This document shows, piece by piece, positions 35,478 to 47,797 of a DNA stretch of 64,000 bases; position 1 is the first letter of the stretch, and each line of letters begins with the position of its first letter. The notes beneath the pieces are model-generated. The model made no database searches, had not been told where the DNA came from, and saw only the letters and a list, made by a program, of their open reading frames with translations. Origin of the DNA: Phyllostachys edulis (taxonomy: Eukaryota; Streptophyta; Magnoliopsida; Poales; Poaceae); contig CM070568.1 of NCBI GenBank assembly GCA_036346405.1, forward strand, positions 31,228,870 to 31,292,869, read 5' to 3'. Both the position numbers and the translations under genes were made by a program.

Positions 35478-36782
35478 TGTTGGACCGAAAATGCGACTAG
35501 AGGGGGGGTGAATAGGAGTACGATCTCTTTTTCTCCTTGATTGAATTCAATACTAATTTCACTCCAATAGCTATGAAAGCTATGAAGATCAATATACAAG
35601 CATAGTGGAAAACTTGTATTGAATCCAATCAAGACCCCGAAGCAAATAGACCAAAATCATAAAAACTCAAACCCAAATTAGTTGGGCGGTCAGACCTCCT
35701 TGTAGTTGGCGGTCTAACCTCTCTCTTAAGGGCGGTCTAACTTCCAGGCCAATGAACAGTAAAATCGGCCGAATTCAAAATCACAAAATAGTCTAACTTT
35801 TGATCCACAACTCCAAACTTCACAAAACTTGAAACATACCTTCTTTAGGATGTCATGAACCTATTCCAATCAATGATCATGAAGATCGTTGCCAAAGTTC
35901 TGACATTTTTCCGTTTGAGCGAAGGTTGCTTCAAAACCGAGTCAAAACCAAAGTATAATCTACAGACTTGCTCGTGGGTAGAAAATGATCAAGATGATTC
36001 TAGATGTATTCCCACATGTCACAGCAAGCAAGATCCAGGTCAGAAACCAAAGGAAAACTAACGGATCAAAGAAAGCCCCAAAATCACAAAATAGGGAGTA
36101 AGAACAAAAAGAGATTCATCTTGAGGAATCTTGCTTGGATTGATGTTGATTTACAACCACTCCATCCTGGAGGACAAAGGCTCAACACTTAAGCACACAA
36201 TCAATCCAACTCCCTAGAACCCTAACCTCTCCACTATTCTCTCCTAACCCTAAAACACAAACTAGGGTTTTACATATGAGCGTTGGGGGGTGCACAACCA
36301 GCACCCTCCCCTATTTATAGTGGAGGATAGCTTCTAGAAGGATATTTCTAAGGGGCACCCGTTAAGCTCACACACAAACGGGTTTCACTTACACACACAT
36401 TTTAAAGCGCCGTGGGTTAGCAAAAGGTTATCAAGGCGGTATTTAGGTGAAATTACCAATATACCCCTTCTCGATCCTTCTCCGAAGACCGAGTTCAATC
36501 TTCGTGAAGCAATCCTATGCTTCGCCATGTGTAGGTTGATCAACGGTTCTCTTTATGTCGGCAAGTCTCTCCCATCCGGCTCCCACCGAAACCACCATGG
36601 CACTTGCACCGACCCCCACGCCGCTTGATGCAACCCGTCGCACCGAACTTCCCGTTCGGTCAACCTTGTCTATTTTGCGCCATGCTTGAGTCTTCTGACT
36701 TCACCCGGCATTCTCGATCGTTCTGAACCTCAGCTCTCCAAGTTAGATAAGTTTGACTGCACGCTTGGTCAAACGTCATGTA
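35478..36782 (-). mobile_element. E-type LTR fragment, promoter-proximal half
   Basis: The plus-strand start TGTTGGACCGAAAATGCGAC and the following AGAGGGGGGGTGAATAGG are the inverse of the end of solo LTR E (50640-50682). CTATTTATAG at 36311-36320 is its minus-strand TATA box. It contains GGCGGTCAGACC-type motifs near 35690-35740. At about 36782 it stops at a Stowaway-like terminus, after which a second E copy starts part-way through. Confidence 0.7.
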
Positions 36783-36802
36783 TTTAAAAACGGAGGGAGT
36801 AA
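36783..36802. mobile_element. Stowaway-type terminus, fragment
   Basis: TTAAAAACGGAGGGAGTA carries ACGGAGGGAG, the inverse of the CTCCCTCCGT tip of grass Stowaway MITEs, followed by TA. No opposite tip lies nearby, so only one end survives, at the junction of two E-type LTR copies. Confidence 0.55.
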
Positions 36803-38612
36803 TTTTTTATCCACAACTCCAAACTTCACGAAACTTCAAACATACCTCTTATAGGATGTCAGGAACCTATTCCAATCAAATATCTTAAAGATCATTGCCA
36901 AATTTCTGACCTTTTTCTGTTTGAGTGAAGGTTGCTCCAAAACCGGGCCAAATACGAAAATAGTGATTGAGAGGATATCGTGGGAGGAATCACTCCAAGA
37001 TGGCTAAGTATGGTTTCCCATATGTCCTAGAATCCTCAATCATGGGAAGAATCAAGCCCAAAAGTCATCAAGAGCAAAACCTTCAAAATCACCCTTTCTT
37101 TTACCAAACCGGACAAACTCATGAACTTACAATAGAAAGTAATTAGATGGATGGGATCTGGTCTACAAGAGATATATCCACCACTTACATGTACTAGGTA
37201 CAAGGAAAGCTGAAGAGGGGAGGAAGGAACACAAAAAACCAAGCCAAATGAAGAAATCAATACTTGAGCATATGAGAAGAAGACTTGGACGAATTTGGAG
37301 ATTTGATTTCTTCTTGGAGATGAATGTTTACAACCACTCCCTTAGGAGGACAAAGCCACTAGGGCAATACACACATAAGTGCTCTCATCTTTCTCAATAC
37401 ATCTCACAAACCCTAGCCTCCTCTACTTTCCTCTCCTCGCCCTAAGTCACAAATTAGGGTTTACTAAGCTCAAGGCTTGGAGGTGCAAATCCTGCACTCC
37501 TCCCTTTTATATTGGAGACTAGGTCTAGAGAGAAAATCCCAACGGGCACCTGTTAAGCCCACAAACAAACGGGTCTTACTCACGCGCGCTTCTCAAAGTG
37601 CCATCATGCTTTGCTCTCCATAGAGTGTCCTTGACCTAATCCACTTAGGCCACCGCCGTGGTTTTGCACACCACCACTTTTTCGACATTTGGCAAGTTAC
37701 CAAAATGCCCCTCTACCAACCTTTGGTGATTCTTTTGCCTCGAAGCATCTCCTATGCTATGTCATCATTCATGTGGGCCCAATGACTTCCAGCCAAGCCT
37801 CTCATGCATCCGGATCCCACTGAACTGTACTCGCTTGCAATTAGAACCAAGTCACTTGGTGCACCACATGTCTCACGTTGACTGCACGGCTGCACTCGGC
37901 TTCCTTGACCGTTCAGGACCTCAGCTCCTCCCTGAGGCTAGTCCGGACCTCAACGCCTCCCTAAGCCTAGTCCTGGTCCACCTTGCCGCTGCCCGTCATG
38001 TTCATCACCGGTAGCTCCCGCTCTGGTTCCTTGTCTTCTTGGCTTTTAACACCCCCACTAGCCTTAGTCATCTTTCGGCACCACCTCGACCGTTCTGGAC
38101 CTCGGTTCTCCTAACCTAGTCCCAATCTAGTCCATCTCACCATGACCTAGCTCTGGTGTCGTACAACCATCACTAACAAGAAAATTGTCATGTAGCACTG
38201 CAAAATACGCGCAATCATCCATCCACATAATTGATGAGGCATGAGCACATACCTTCACAAAGGCCTTTGCTCAAACTTTGCCTTCTATGGTTCTTGTCCA
38301 TCTTGAGCCTTGCTTTAGCCCAACCACCTCACCCAGCATCCTTGTTTGTTTTGGACGTCGGCTCTCCTAGTCTAGTCCTGATCCCCGTCGTTGACCGTAG
38401 TTGTCTCTAAGCCACCCGCACAACAATAGACCAAGCAACCATTTTCAGGCACAAATTCTTCACAACTTGACCGACATTAGTCCAAAATATGCATCATGCA
38501 ACATCTATGCAATGAAACTCATGACTTTGACCTAACCCACGAAGTTCATTGTTGTTCCTGTGCGTGAACCAACAATGGCCGGTCAGACCACCAGGCCAGC
38601 TGGTCTGACCAC
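36803..38612 (-). mobile_element. second E-type LTR fragment, part 1
   Basis: It begins with ATCCACAACTCCAAACTTCAC, the same segment seen at about 35800 in the previous copy, then continues through a TATA-like TTTTATATTGGAG near 37505 and into GGTCAGACCACCAGG motifs. A5 interrupts it at 38613. The repeated start shows two E-type copies arranged in tandem, each incomplete. Confidence 0.6.
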
Positions 38613-41600
38613 TGTTGGGACCCAAATATGCAAATCTGGACCATTTGTATATAATGCACTAGTCCAGGATCACGCTAGTACACATAGTGCAACATAGATG
38701 AATATCATTCCACATAAGACGAATATAAGAATAAACGATTAAGTTGATTAATAAATAACGATTGTGACTTTATGGTCGAGTTTACACTTATTAATCCACA
38801 CAGGGTTGACACTAAATAAAGAGACGACGGCAGAACGAAAACAACTCCAGCGGGGACCCATCCACTTGCCACAGGCAACCGACTAGGATCAAGACCTAGC
38901 GATCACCCTCCTCGTAAAACTCCTCCTCGAAAGCAGGCGAAGACTCCTCCACTTCAGATGAATGATTGCAGCAAGAATGAGTACTCCGAGTATTCAACAA
39001 GTTGTACCAGAATGCAATTATAGATAATGGCTTATTCCAAGTATATGGCTTCTATGGTTATTTTGCAAAAAGCGACACTTGCAATTGAATACAATAATAG
39101 ATTGAAAGCGTAATTTAAAATGAATAACAATATTAGTTTAACAGTTATTTTCACAAAGAACACGAAGCCTAAGAAATTTCTTTCACACAACCACATGAGT
39201 TTTTTAGTTACACAACTATCCCTTCCCAATAGTTTTTATGAAAATCTACCCCTCGTGTGTCCATGACCGCAGACGCGGCTATTCGAATAGATTGATTAAC
39301 ACTCTACAGATGTTGTACACTTTACCCACAAGATATAACTAGTGTAGCTAGCACAAATCATAACAAAACCTTTCTAAAACTTCATCTTGACAATTAACCC
39401 TCCCGTTGTGCAATACTGACGACACCAAACCCCCACACAAGTTGTTGGCCCGTCGCGCACTGTTAAACCTAGTCACGGTGAACCGCTCATAAATGTGAAT
39501 TGTCACACAGACATAATCACACCTCCACCCCTGCCACATAGCTTAACCTATCTGCTTGAGTAATCATTGTCAAGACTCTGTAGCTTACTAAGTTAGGCAT
39601 GTCCCATACCAGACATGTGGTCATACAGTTATGGCTCAGTTCAGTGGTGCACAAATTTAGGTCCTTAATTGATCAAGGCGAGACTGCCAATTACTACCAA
39701 CTATCACATTCATATTTTCCTCAAGCGCACACAACACCACCATATCAGAATTCCATCCACTCGCCTCAGTCTAAATCTTTTTCCACCCTGTTGGTTAAGT
39801 GCAATACATGCCATCAACAAGTAACAACATACTGCACACAACTTTTCGTAAAGTAGTATTCCATATTCACTTTAGCAAGTTTTGATTTGCAACTCAAAAT
39901 GATGTCAATAACCCGTTGCAATGGCTAAGCAGACTATTCATATCTAACCAACCCACGTTGGTGCTATGATGATACCAACTAGTAGTTATCCAACTAGGGT
40001 GACAAAAGATCATGTCAATACAATAAGCAAGGTGGATATAATCAAGTAGTTGTATAGCTAATCACAAAGCATTTAAAGAATTAAATACTTGAAATAACAT
40101 GCAATAGTTTGAATCGAAGTAATTTAGGAAAAACTGGGTTCAACATGGTCAAAAGCATAACTTGCCTTGAAACAAGTCTTGGTACTGGTCTTGAGCATGA
40201 TCAACTCCTCTTTCCTCAAAATATCCCGAAGTATCAACGCCTACTCGCAAACGAATGCCGAAACCCAAATAAATACAAAACAGTGCAACAAATAAACTCC
40301 AAAAATTAAATAAAAAACTCAGGAAGGTAGGGCTTGAATTTATAAACTTGAATGGGCTCAATCGGAGTTTATATGAGGGAAAACGGGCTCTCGGAAGATT
40401 TAAATCTAAGAAAAAGAGAAAGAAAACACTATTTTGAATTTTTAGAATTTTATTTCTAACGAAAATCCCAAAATATTGCATCAGCATGACATCATCAACA
40501 AATTTATGAATTAAAAGAAAATCCAGAAAATAGGGAATAGAAGATAATAAGTGGGACCTACAGTCTATGGAACGGGTCCATGGGTTTGGCTCACGGTCTA
40601 TGGCTCACGGATGCATGGAACAGTGGACCTGACATGTGGGGTCCACATGTCAGTGGGTGGGTCTATCATGGACCAAGTCCATGTGGATTGGTTCTGATGC
40701 GGTTGCGGGTGAGGCTGATGCGGCGCTGATGTGGCGAACACGTGCACACGAAGCTGACATCGATGATGACATGGCAGACACGTGGCTGACACCTGGTCCC
40801 CATATCAGCTTGACGGCGGTGTGGCTCGGGGACCTATGGTTGCCGACGTTTATGGCCACGGGCGGAGCAAGTGGAGGTGCGCGTTAGGTATCTCGTGCGA
40901 CGGCGAACTCGATGGTGCACTCATGAATGCAAGGCGAATGACGGAGTTGCCAACGGCGAGGTCGAAGCGGCGGAGGCTTACGGTCGTCAATGGAAATTGG
41001 GATCTGGTGATGCTCCAGTGACTTGGAGGTGACGACGGTGTACATCTAGTCCTTGTGATCTCAATGGTTGTGACGTTGAGGCTCAAGGTGCACCGACAGC
41101 GGAGGAACATGACGATGATGGTTTCGACGGCGGCTTTTCTTCTTTGTGCGATTTCGGCGTCTAGGGCTTGGGATTCTGAGTGGCGGCGGTGCGGTTTGGT
41201 TGTAGAAGCCGAGGGCTACCCCTCCCTTTATAGTGTGGTGGCCGGGAGAGTCCCTAGTGCGAACACCAAGAAATTGGGGTGGCGGCAAAGTCTGAGAGCA
41301 AGACAGTGGCGAGGACGATGAACAGTGCGGGGTGGGGCACACACGTTAGCGACTATGGCTCGGGCGAGTCCACGTCAGAAATGACACGTGGGAGGCTGAC
41401 AGATGGGGCCAAGGTGTGGGATAGAAAGGAAAACGGGCCACGCACGGAAATGCGCCAGAGCAAAAAGAATTCGGCCCGAAGGAATTTCCTGTATTTTGAA
41501 TAGATTTTCTAATTTAGAAATATCAGAAAATCCAAATGGTGAAGTACAAATATCAAATGAACTTGGAAAAATTCAAAAAAAATCTGGAAAATATTCCCAA

Positions 41601-41780
41601 GCATGAATAAGTCAAATAAAATAATTTTGGATTTAATTGATGTTCAGGTTAGTCACATAAAATTGTTTTGACTTTAAAAGTCCTATTTAAGCTTTAATAA
41701 ATTCAAATAAAATTGGTGAATTTTCTAAGGGATTAAACTACTAAAAAAGGTTTTAAAACTCAGAAATTTGGGATGTTACA
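38613..41780 (-). mobile_element. solo LTR A5
   Basis: Plus-strand ends TGTTGGGACCC and GGGATGTTACA match the A family, and it is collinear with A1, A3 and A4 (CNE1 at 40138-40169, CNE2 at 39261-39332, hairpin at 38979-38995). The target duplication is imperfect: GACCAC precedes and ACTGC follows, consistent with a small loss at the left junction. Sequence on both sides is the same GGTC-rich E-type DNA, so it inserted there. Confidence 0.8.
40138..40169 (-). other. conserved leader block CNE1 in A5
   Basis: The minus strand reads TCAAGGCAAGTTATGC then TTTTGACCATGTTGAACC. Confidence 0.8.
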
Positions 41781-42244
41781 ACTGCCTAGCAAGGCCGGTC
41801 AAACCACCAGTTCAAGGACTTAGCCAAAACTCAAGGTCTAGCACAATGCACTCTCTTTAGACATTTCAAAAAAACTCTATCTAGTTTTGCGTGGAAACTC
41901 CATTTTCATTGAGACCAAGTGCAAACCAACCTCCAAACACTCCCACATAAGTATTTAATCGCATTCCCCAAAATTCACAAGTTGACTTTTTGTTCGGTCA
42001 GATCGCCGCATGTGGCCGGTCAGACCGCTGCATGTGGCTGATCAGACCGCCGTGCTCCCAGCCAGTCTAACCACCACCCATGGCCGGCCAAACTACCAGC
42101 ACTGGCTGGTCAGACCGCCACCAAGGTTGATCAGATTGCCTATGCCTGACAAGTAGCAAGACTTTGCCGAAAACGAGGGTTTCTCCAAACACCTCGACAC
42201 TATTGCCAATTGTTTAACACACTAAGATTAGGATCATATCCACA
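41781..42244 (-). mobile_element. second E-type LTR fragment, part 2
   Basis: It resumes the E-type LTR after A5 with AAGGCCGGTCAAACC and a cluster of GGTCAGACCG motifs (41995-42140). It ends at CTAAGATTAGG then ATCATATCCACA, the inverse of the first bases of solo LTR E (TGTGGATATC...). No target duplication with 35473-35477 was found. Confidence 0.65.
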
Positions 42245-42911
42245 TGATGTCAGAATTTAAGGCACATTGAGGTCGCAATAAATATTTGCAAGGTGCAGTA
42301 AACACATATGAAGGTTGGAGTAAATCTCTTTTAGCAATGCAATAAATCTATTTTAGTAAATGCATAGAGAGGTTTTATTGGTGAGACTTATATCATTCTA
42401 TTACTCTCGTCGTCACCAAGCTTCCTGTATAAACCGTTCGTGAATCGGAGCTGTCAATCGAAAGTTATTGCTAAAGCAAAAACTAAAACATTCTAGTATT
42501 AACAAGGAACACATATTTTGTTAGTTGGCTTGGTGCCCATACGAAGCGGGTGCACACTAAGGTCGCAATAAATCTCTGTAGTGTTACAGTAAAAGGTTGC
42601 GTGGGGTGCGCCCGGTTTTACTATCGGTTACGTGTGTGTGGGGGGGGGTTACGGTCGGTTGTGTGGGGCTCACATGGGGGGTACGGGAGGAGAATAGAAT
42701 TGGCTATTCTATGCTCGGGCGCTGAATAGCGCTACCGTGTGTGTGTGTATATATGTCTTATTGGCACTAGAGCAGGAGATGTGGGCAAAGCTTGAATGAG
42801 CCTATGATTTTGTTGGCCCTGGAGGTTAGGGGTCATTTGAGAATCAAAATGACCTCCTGTATAGCTAGCAATACTGCACTAATTTTGTCTCCTTTTTTAT
42901 GAGTTATATAT
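42245..42911. other. right part of the degenerate repeat-rich host element
   Basis: GCAATAAAT and AGTAAA reiterations continue to about 42610. They are followed by G-rich runs, then GGCTATTCTATGCTCGGGCG and a (TG)n run near 42738-42748. Its inverse resembles 17668-17710. No gene is seen. Confidence 0.4.
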
Positions 42912-43172
42912 TGTCAGAACCTGAATATGCAAATCTAGACACTCTATGTATACTGCACTAGTCTAGGATCATGCTAGTGCACACAGTGGCAACATTGATG
43001 AACATCAATCCATACATGCGATTAGATGGAACAAACGACTAGATTTGATAAACAAATAAGGGTTTTGACCTTATTATCGAGTTTACACTTATTCAACCAT
43101 GTAGGGCTTAGGCAAATAAAGAGAAATAGTGGTAGCGGAACGAAAAACAACTTCAGAGGAACCCATCACTTG
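42912..43172 (-). mobile_element. LTR A2, first piece
   Basis: It starts TGTCAGAACCTGAATATGCA, an A-family LTR end read on the plus strand, and follows A1, A4 and A5 until GAACCCATCACTTG, where chromovirus B1 begins. The LTR resumes after B1 at 56993 (ACTTGCCACAAGC) and again after A3, so at least two insertions cut it. Confidence 0.8.
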
Positions 43173-43746
43173 TGTAACATCCCTGTTTTTCTGAGTTTTT
43201 GAAAATTTTCAAAATAAAATAACCATTTGGTTTTGTTGAAATTCTAAAGCTTAACTTGAGATTTTGGAATTTAAAGTGTTTAAAATGACTAAATCAAACT
43301 TCAATTAATTCGAGTTTGGTTTATTTTGAGTCTGTTGGAGTTTTCTGGTGTTGAAATCCCTTTTCTCTATTCGTTCCTTTTTCCCCTCTATCCAGACCTC
43401 CCTCTCGTTTGGACCTCCTCTCTCGGACCTCCTCTCGTTTGGACCTCCCCTCTTAGACCTCCTCTCGTTTGGACCTCCTCTTAGTCCAAGAGTGGTCTGG
43501 GAGACCTCCGAGTGGTCCTGGGAGACCTCCGGGTGGTCTGGGAGCCGGTCCCAACCTCCCATCTGGTCATGACCTCCCGTTTGGTCACGACCACCCCTTT
43601 GCTCACAACCTCCCCTTTGGTCACGACCTCCCCTCTCGTCACGACCTCCCCTTTGGTTGGACCACCCTCTCGAGTTTTGACTAGTCCCACCTGTCAGCCC
43701 TGCTCACCTTCTTCTTCCTCCCGTCGCGTCACTGCTGACGCAAAAG

Positions 43747-46700
43747 TGTCGGGACCCAAAATATGCAATTCTGGACCCTCTGTGTATAATGCACTAGTCT
43801 AGGATCACGCTAGTGCACATAGTATCAACACAGGTGAATATCGATCCACACAAGCGATTAATAACATAAACGAGTAATTTGATAACAAATAGTTGTTTTG
43901 ACCTTATGGTCGAGTTTACAATTATTAAGCCACGCAGGGCTAACAAAGGAATAAAATAGCAGCGAAACAAAGAAACTTCAGCGGAATCCCATCAATTCAC
44001 CACAAGCAACTGACTGGGATCAAGACCCTACGATCAAGCACCTTCGATGAACTCCTCCTCGAAAGCAGGCGATGACTCCTCCTCTTCTGTTGCATGTTTT
44101 ACAACAAGCATGAGTACACAACTATACTCGCAAGTCATACCACAGAATGCAATTTATAGATGCAGGCTTATTCCAAAGGAATGGCTTCTGTGGTTCTTTT
44201 TGTAGAAATGCAACATTTGCAGTTTAAATACAAGTAATAGATTGAAAGCATAATTCAAAACAAATAGACAATAATAATTTGACAGTTTTATTTCACAAAG
44301 ACACATAGCCTAAACAAGTTATTCACATAGCCATATGACTTAAGTCACACTGCTCCCTTCCCAAGGTTTTCATGAAAATCTACCCCTCGTGTGAAATCCC
44401 GAGCATTGTCCATGATCATGACGCCGCTATTCAAATAGATTTGTTTAACACTCTGCGAGAGGTTGTACACTTTACCCACAAGATACAACTAGTGTAGCTA
44501 GCACTAGCCGTAACAAAGCAGATTCGAAACTTCATCTCAACATTGACACTCCGGTATGCTTAGCGCCATAGACGCACACCGTTGGGCGGGGACACGGCGA
44601 ACCGCCGGGATGCGACTACTTGGTAGTACACACCTCCACCCAATCGACACGCTAACCTACAACGAGTAATCAATGTCAAGACTCCATAACTTAGTAAGTT
44701 AGGCGAGTCCCATACCAAGCATGTGGTTGTACGAAAGGCTCGATTCAATGGCGCACAAAGTTAAGTCCTTAATTGACCGGGCAAGACTTCCAAATTCTAA
44801 CCTATCATTCCCGCCAACACAGATCCACCATAAAAGTATACGGACCACTTGCCCCGCCCAAAACCTTTTCCCACCCTGTTGGTTAAGGGCAACATATGCC
44901 ATCAGCGAGTAATAGCACATAGTACACATAGTTTTTATCACATAGTTCCATAGTCACTTAGTCAAGTTTATATTTGCAACTTACATGAGATGATGACTCG
45001 TAGCATGGCTAAGCAATCTAATCGCATCTAACCATCCCACGTTGGTAATACAATAGCACCAAGTAAATAAACCAAACTAGGGTGACAAAAGATTATGGCA
45101 TACAATTAGACAAGGAGGCATAACAATTTGGATATTAACTAATCCCAAAAACATTGATATAAATAATTAAAGTAAATACAATAATTTAAATCAATATAAC
45201 TTTTGAAAACTAGGTTCAACATGATCAAAGGTATAACTTGCCTTGGAATAGGTCTAAGTACTGATCTTGTTCTTGAGGTGCTCCTTCTTCTTCAAATCTT
45301 CCCGAAGTATCGACGTCTACTCGCAAACAAAACAAACAAACAAAATAAATAAAAACAGAGACAAAACAAAATCCAAAAATCAAATAAAAATCCCCAATAA
45401 ATAGATCTTGAATTTAGATGAATTTAGAAATTTGAATGGACTCAAACGGAGTTCGGATGCAAAAGATATGGACTTTGGAAGTTTGAATCTAAAAAAAACC
45501 CTAATAATTGGATTATTCCGAATTCCGAATTATTTCTCTAAAGAAAAATCGGATTATTGCGCAATGATGATGTTAGCAATAGAATTTCTGGAATAAGAAA
45601 ATAAAAATAAAATACTGACATGCGGGACCCACATGTCAGCCTCACGGTCCACGGTAGACCAAGTCCACCGAACCGGCGCCTGAGTTTAGATCGGACCGCA
45701 CGCGTGCGCTGCGTGGATCTTGGCGTGGCTCCACGTGGCTGCCACATAAGCCACGAGGGCGAGGTGGTGGCGGCGCGGACGGCGGCAGTGGCGGCACATG
45801 GGAACCAAGGTTCCGTGACGACAGCGAACCAAATGACGATGGGTGGTACCAAGGGTAGAGGAACACGAGGATCACGATGGTGTGCTCACGGGTGCAGGGA
45901 GTAGCGAGGATGGTTGGCGGAGAGGTTGAAGCGGCGGATGGATCTCGGGTTCAGCGGCGGCGGCGATGGAAGGCTCCTCTGGCGAAAACGAAGGCCACCA
46001 CGAGGTAGGTCTCGTTCTTCGATGTCGGCAGTCTTTGAAGTCGAGACTGGCGGCGGCGGTTGAGCGGGAGGGTTCGTCGGAGTTGGCGGCGGCGCAAACT
46101 CTTCTTTGAGCTCTCCCAGCAGCTAGGGTTTAGCGCGAGGGCTAAGGTGGCTAGGACTGGGATGCAGAGGTCCAGAGGTGCTCTCCCCTTTATACCCGGC
46201 GGCCAAGGGAGTCCGGCTCGGAGACGGCTTGAAGACGATGAACAGGGGACGGTGGGACCCACTTGACAGTGAGAGAGGCTTGGGCGAGTCGCGTCGCAGC
46301 AGCGTTCTTCTTGGTGACGAGTGGGGCCAGGAGAGGCTGCTGTGAGAGAGAGAGACCAACAGTGGGGACCACTGTCGTGACACAACCAGTGTGAAGGCTG
46401 AGGAAAACCAGCCCACAGGAGATGGGCCGGAAGTGGATAGGGTTTGGGTTTCGGCCCAAACACTATTCTGGGATTTTAAATAGGTTTTCTATTTTAGAAA
46501 ATACCAGAAATTCAAATAAGCAATAAAAAAATAGCAAATGAACTTGGAAAAATTCTAGAAAAATCTAGAAAATATATCCAAGCACAAAGAACCCAAATAA
46601 AATAGTTTTGACTATTGTTGATGTTGACTTTAATCATATTAAATTGTTTTGATGTACAAAGTCCATGTTTAAGCTTTTAAATTAAATTCAAATAAAATCC

Positions 46701-46767
46701 AAACGGTGAATTTTCTCCTACTAACTATTCAAAAGATTTTTAAAGCTTAGAAAATTGGGATGTTACA
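43747..46767 (-). mobile_element. solo LTR A4 inside the B1 5' LTR
   Basis: Plus-strand ends are TGTCGGGACCC and GGGATGTTACA, with AAAAG on both sides (43742-43746, 46768-46772), an exact 5-bp duplication. Removing it restores the sequence seen at 54660 in the 3' LTR. CNE1 is at 45213-45245, CNE2 at 44409-44484 and the hairpin at 44112-44129. CCCCTTTATACCC near 46187 is a possible minus-strand TATA box. It is younger than B1. Confidence 0.9.
45213..45245 (-). other. conserved leader block CNE1 in A4
   Basis: The minus strand reads CCAAGGCAAGTTATACC then TTTGATCATGTTGAACC. Confidence 0.8.
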
Positions 46768-46935
46768 AAAAGTCTTCACGCATTAAATGCTGTTGTGTCG
46801 CATTAAATGTTGTTGCTTCTACAGCACCTGTTCCCCCTCTTGTCTCCTCCCCTACCTGCCCCCATCTCCTCCTCCACCTACCCTTGATCACGTGTGCTTC
46901 TGAGTCTCTCAGCGACTCTCCCCGTCTCCCCTGGC

Positions 46936-46943
46936 TATAAAAA
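46936..46943 (+). promoter_or_regulatory. TATA box of the B1 5' LTR
   Basis: GGCTATAAAAACCTGAGC is the counterpart of the TATA box of B2 and of the B1 3' LTR. It would drive the genomic RNA of B1, but the leader downstream is truncated. Confidence 0.7.
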
Positions 46944-47162
46944 CCTGAGCATCCCTCTCTCATCTCTTTTTTCTTCACGCAACTCTCTTGCTCTCACCTA
47001 GTTTCACCGAGCTTGAATTTCGCCACCGTCCGCTGAAGCCGCGCTGTCGCCTCCTCATCGCCAAGGAGCCCGTTGGAGCCTGCATCGTCTTCGACCACCT
47101 CGCTGCCCAAGGAATCACCGGAGTGCCCATGCCGTTCGCCGCCTTCCTCCTGTCTTCTCCGG

Positions 47163-47187
47163 TCTCTCTCTCTCTCTCTCTCTCTGG
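47163..47187 (+). repeat. (TC)n run before a donor-like GGTGAGTA, B1 5' LTR
   Basis: About 12 TC units are followed directly by TGGTGAGTATC. The 3' LTR has a longer TC run at the same place (about 55060-55095). Confidence 0.9.
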
Positions 47188-47785
47188 TGAGTATCTCCAT
47201 CTCTGCTCGCTCTCTCTCTCTCTCCTTCTCGTAGTTTATCCCTCATACGACTACGTTGACTAGTTGTACCCCTTTTTGTATTCTTCGTACGACCACGTTA
47301 AGTAGTCATACCCTTCATTGGACTTCAGGTCCTCCTCCTCAGGACCTCCCTTCACCTCCTCAGGACCTCCCTCGACCACCCTCTCAGTTGGACCTCCTCC
47401 CGAGAGCCCATTCCTAATTCATCTATTTCAGTGTTTTTCTTTTGGCTCTAGTTTGGTGCTTTCGTTGGAGTTTTTGTGGATTTGTTTTATTTATTTGGCT
47501 CCTTTCCACTCGATTTCCTGTGGGCAGGTCGAATGGCTTCCACGAGTGTTTTGTTTTCCACTGTGAACTCTCTTTTGTTGTCAGCCCTGCGCAGCAACTC
47601 TGTAAAAACCTTGACCATAAGGTCTTTTGCTTATATTAATATTAATTTGTCTGCTTCTTCTATAGTTTGCTGTGTGGTTTTGATCTCACCTGTGTTGCAA
47701 CTGTGCGAACAAGCTACTAATCATGGAATTAGTTCAGAATGCATAGAGGGTCTCGGGGTTGCTTACCCCGGGGTCCCGGCAATGA

Positions 47786-47797
47786 TGATATCGAGCC
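47786..47797 (+). other. degenerate primer-binding site of B1
   Basis: TGATATCGAGCC follows the 5' LTR by four bases. It resembles TGGTATCAGAGCC, the complement of the 3' end of initiator tRNA-Met used by most plant Ty3/gypsy elements, with a few changes. Confidence 0.55.

Larger units (their letters stand above)
43173..47781 (+). repeat. B1 5' LTR, split by A4 and internally deleted
   Basis: The first 574 bases (43173-43746) and 46773-47781 match the 3' LTR, with solo LTR A4 between. After 47500 the match jumps from the sequence corresponding to 55405 to that corresponding to about 56712, so roughly 1.3 kb containing the leader exon, CNE1 and CNE2 is missing. Without A4 it is about 1.58 kb against 2.9 kb for the 3' LTR. 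The TATA box is at 46936-46943. It ends CCCCGGGGTCCCGGCA. Confidence 0.85.
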
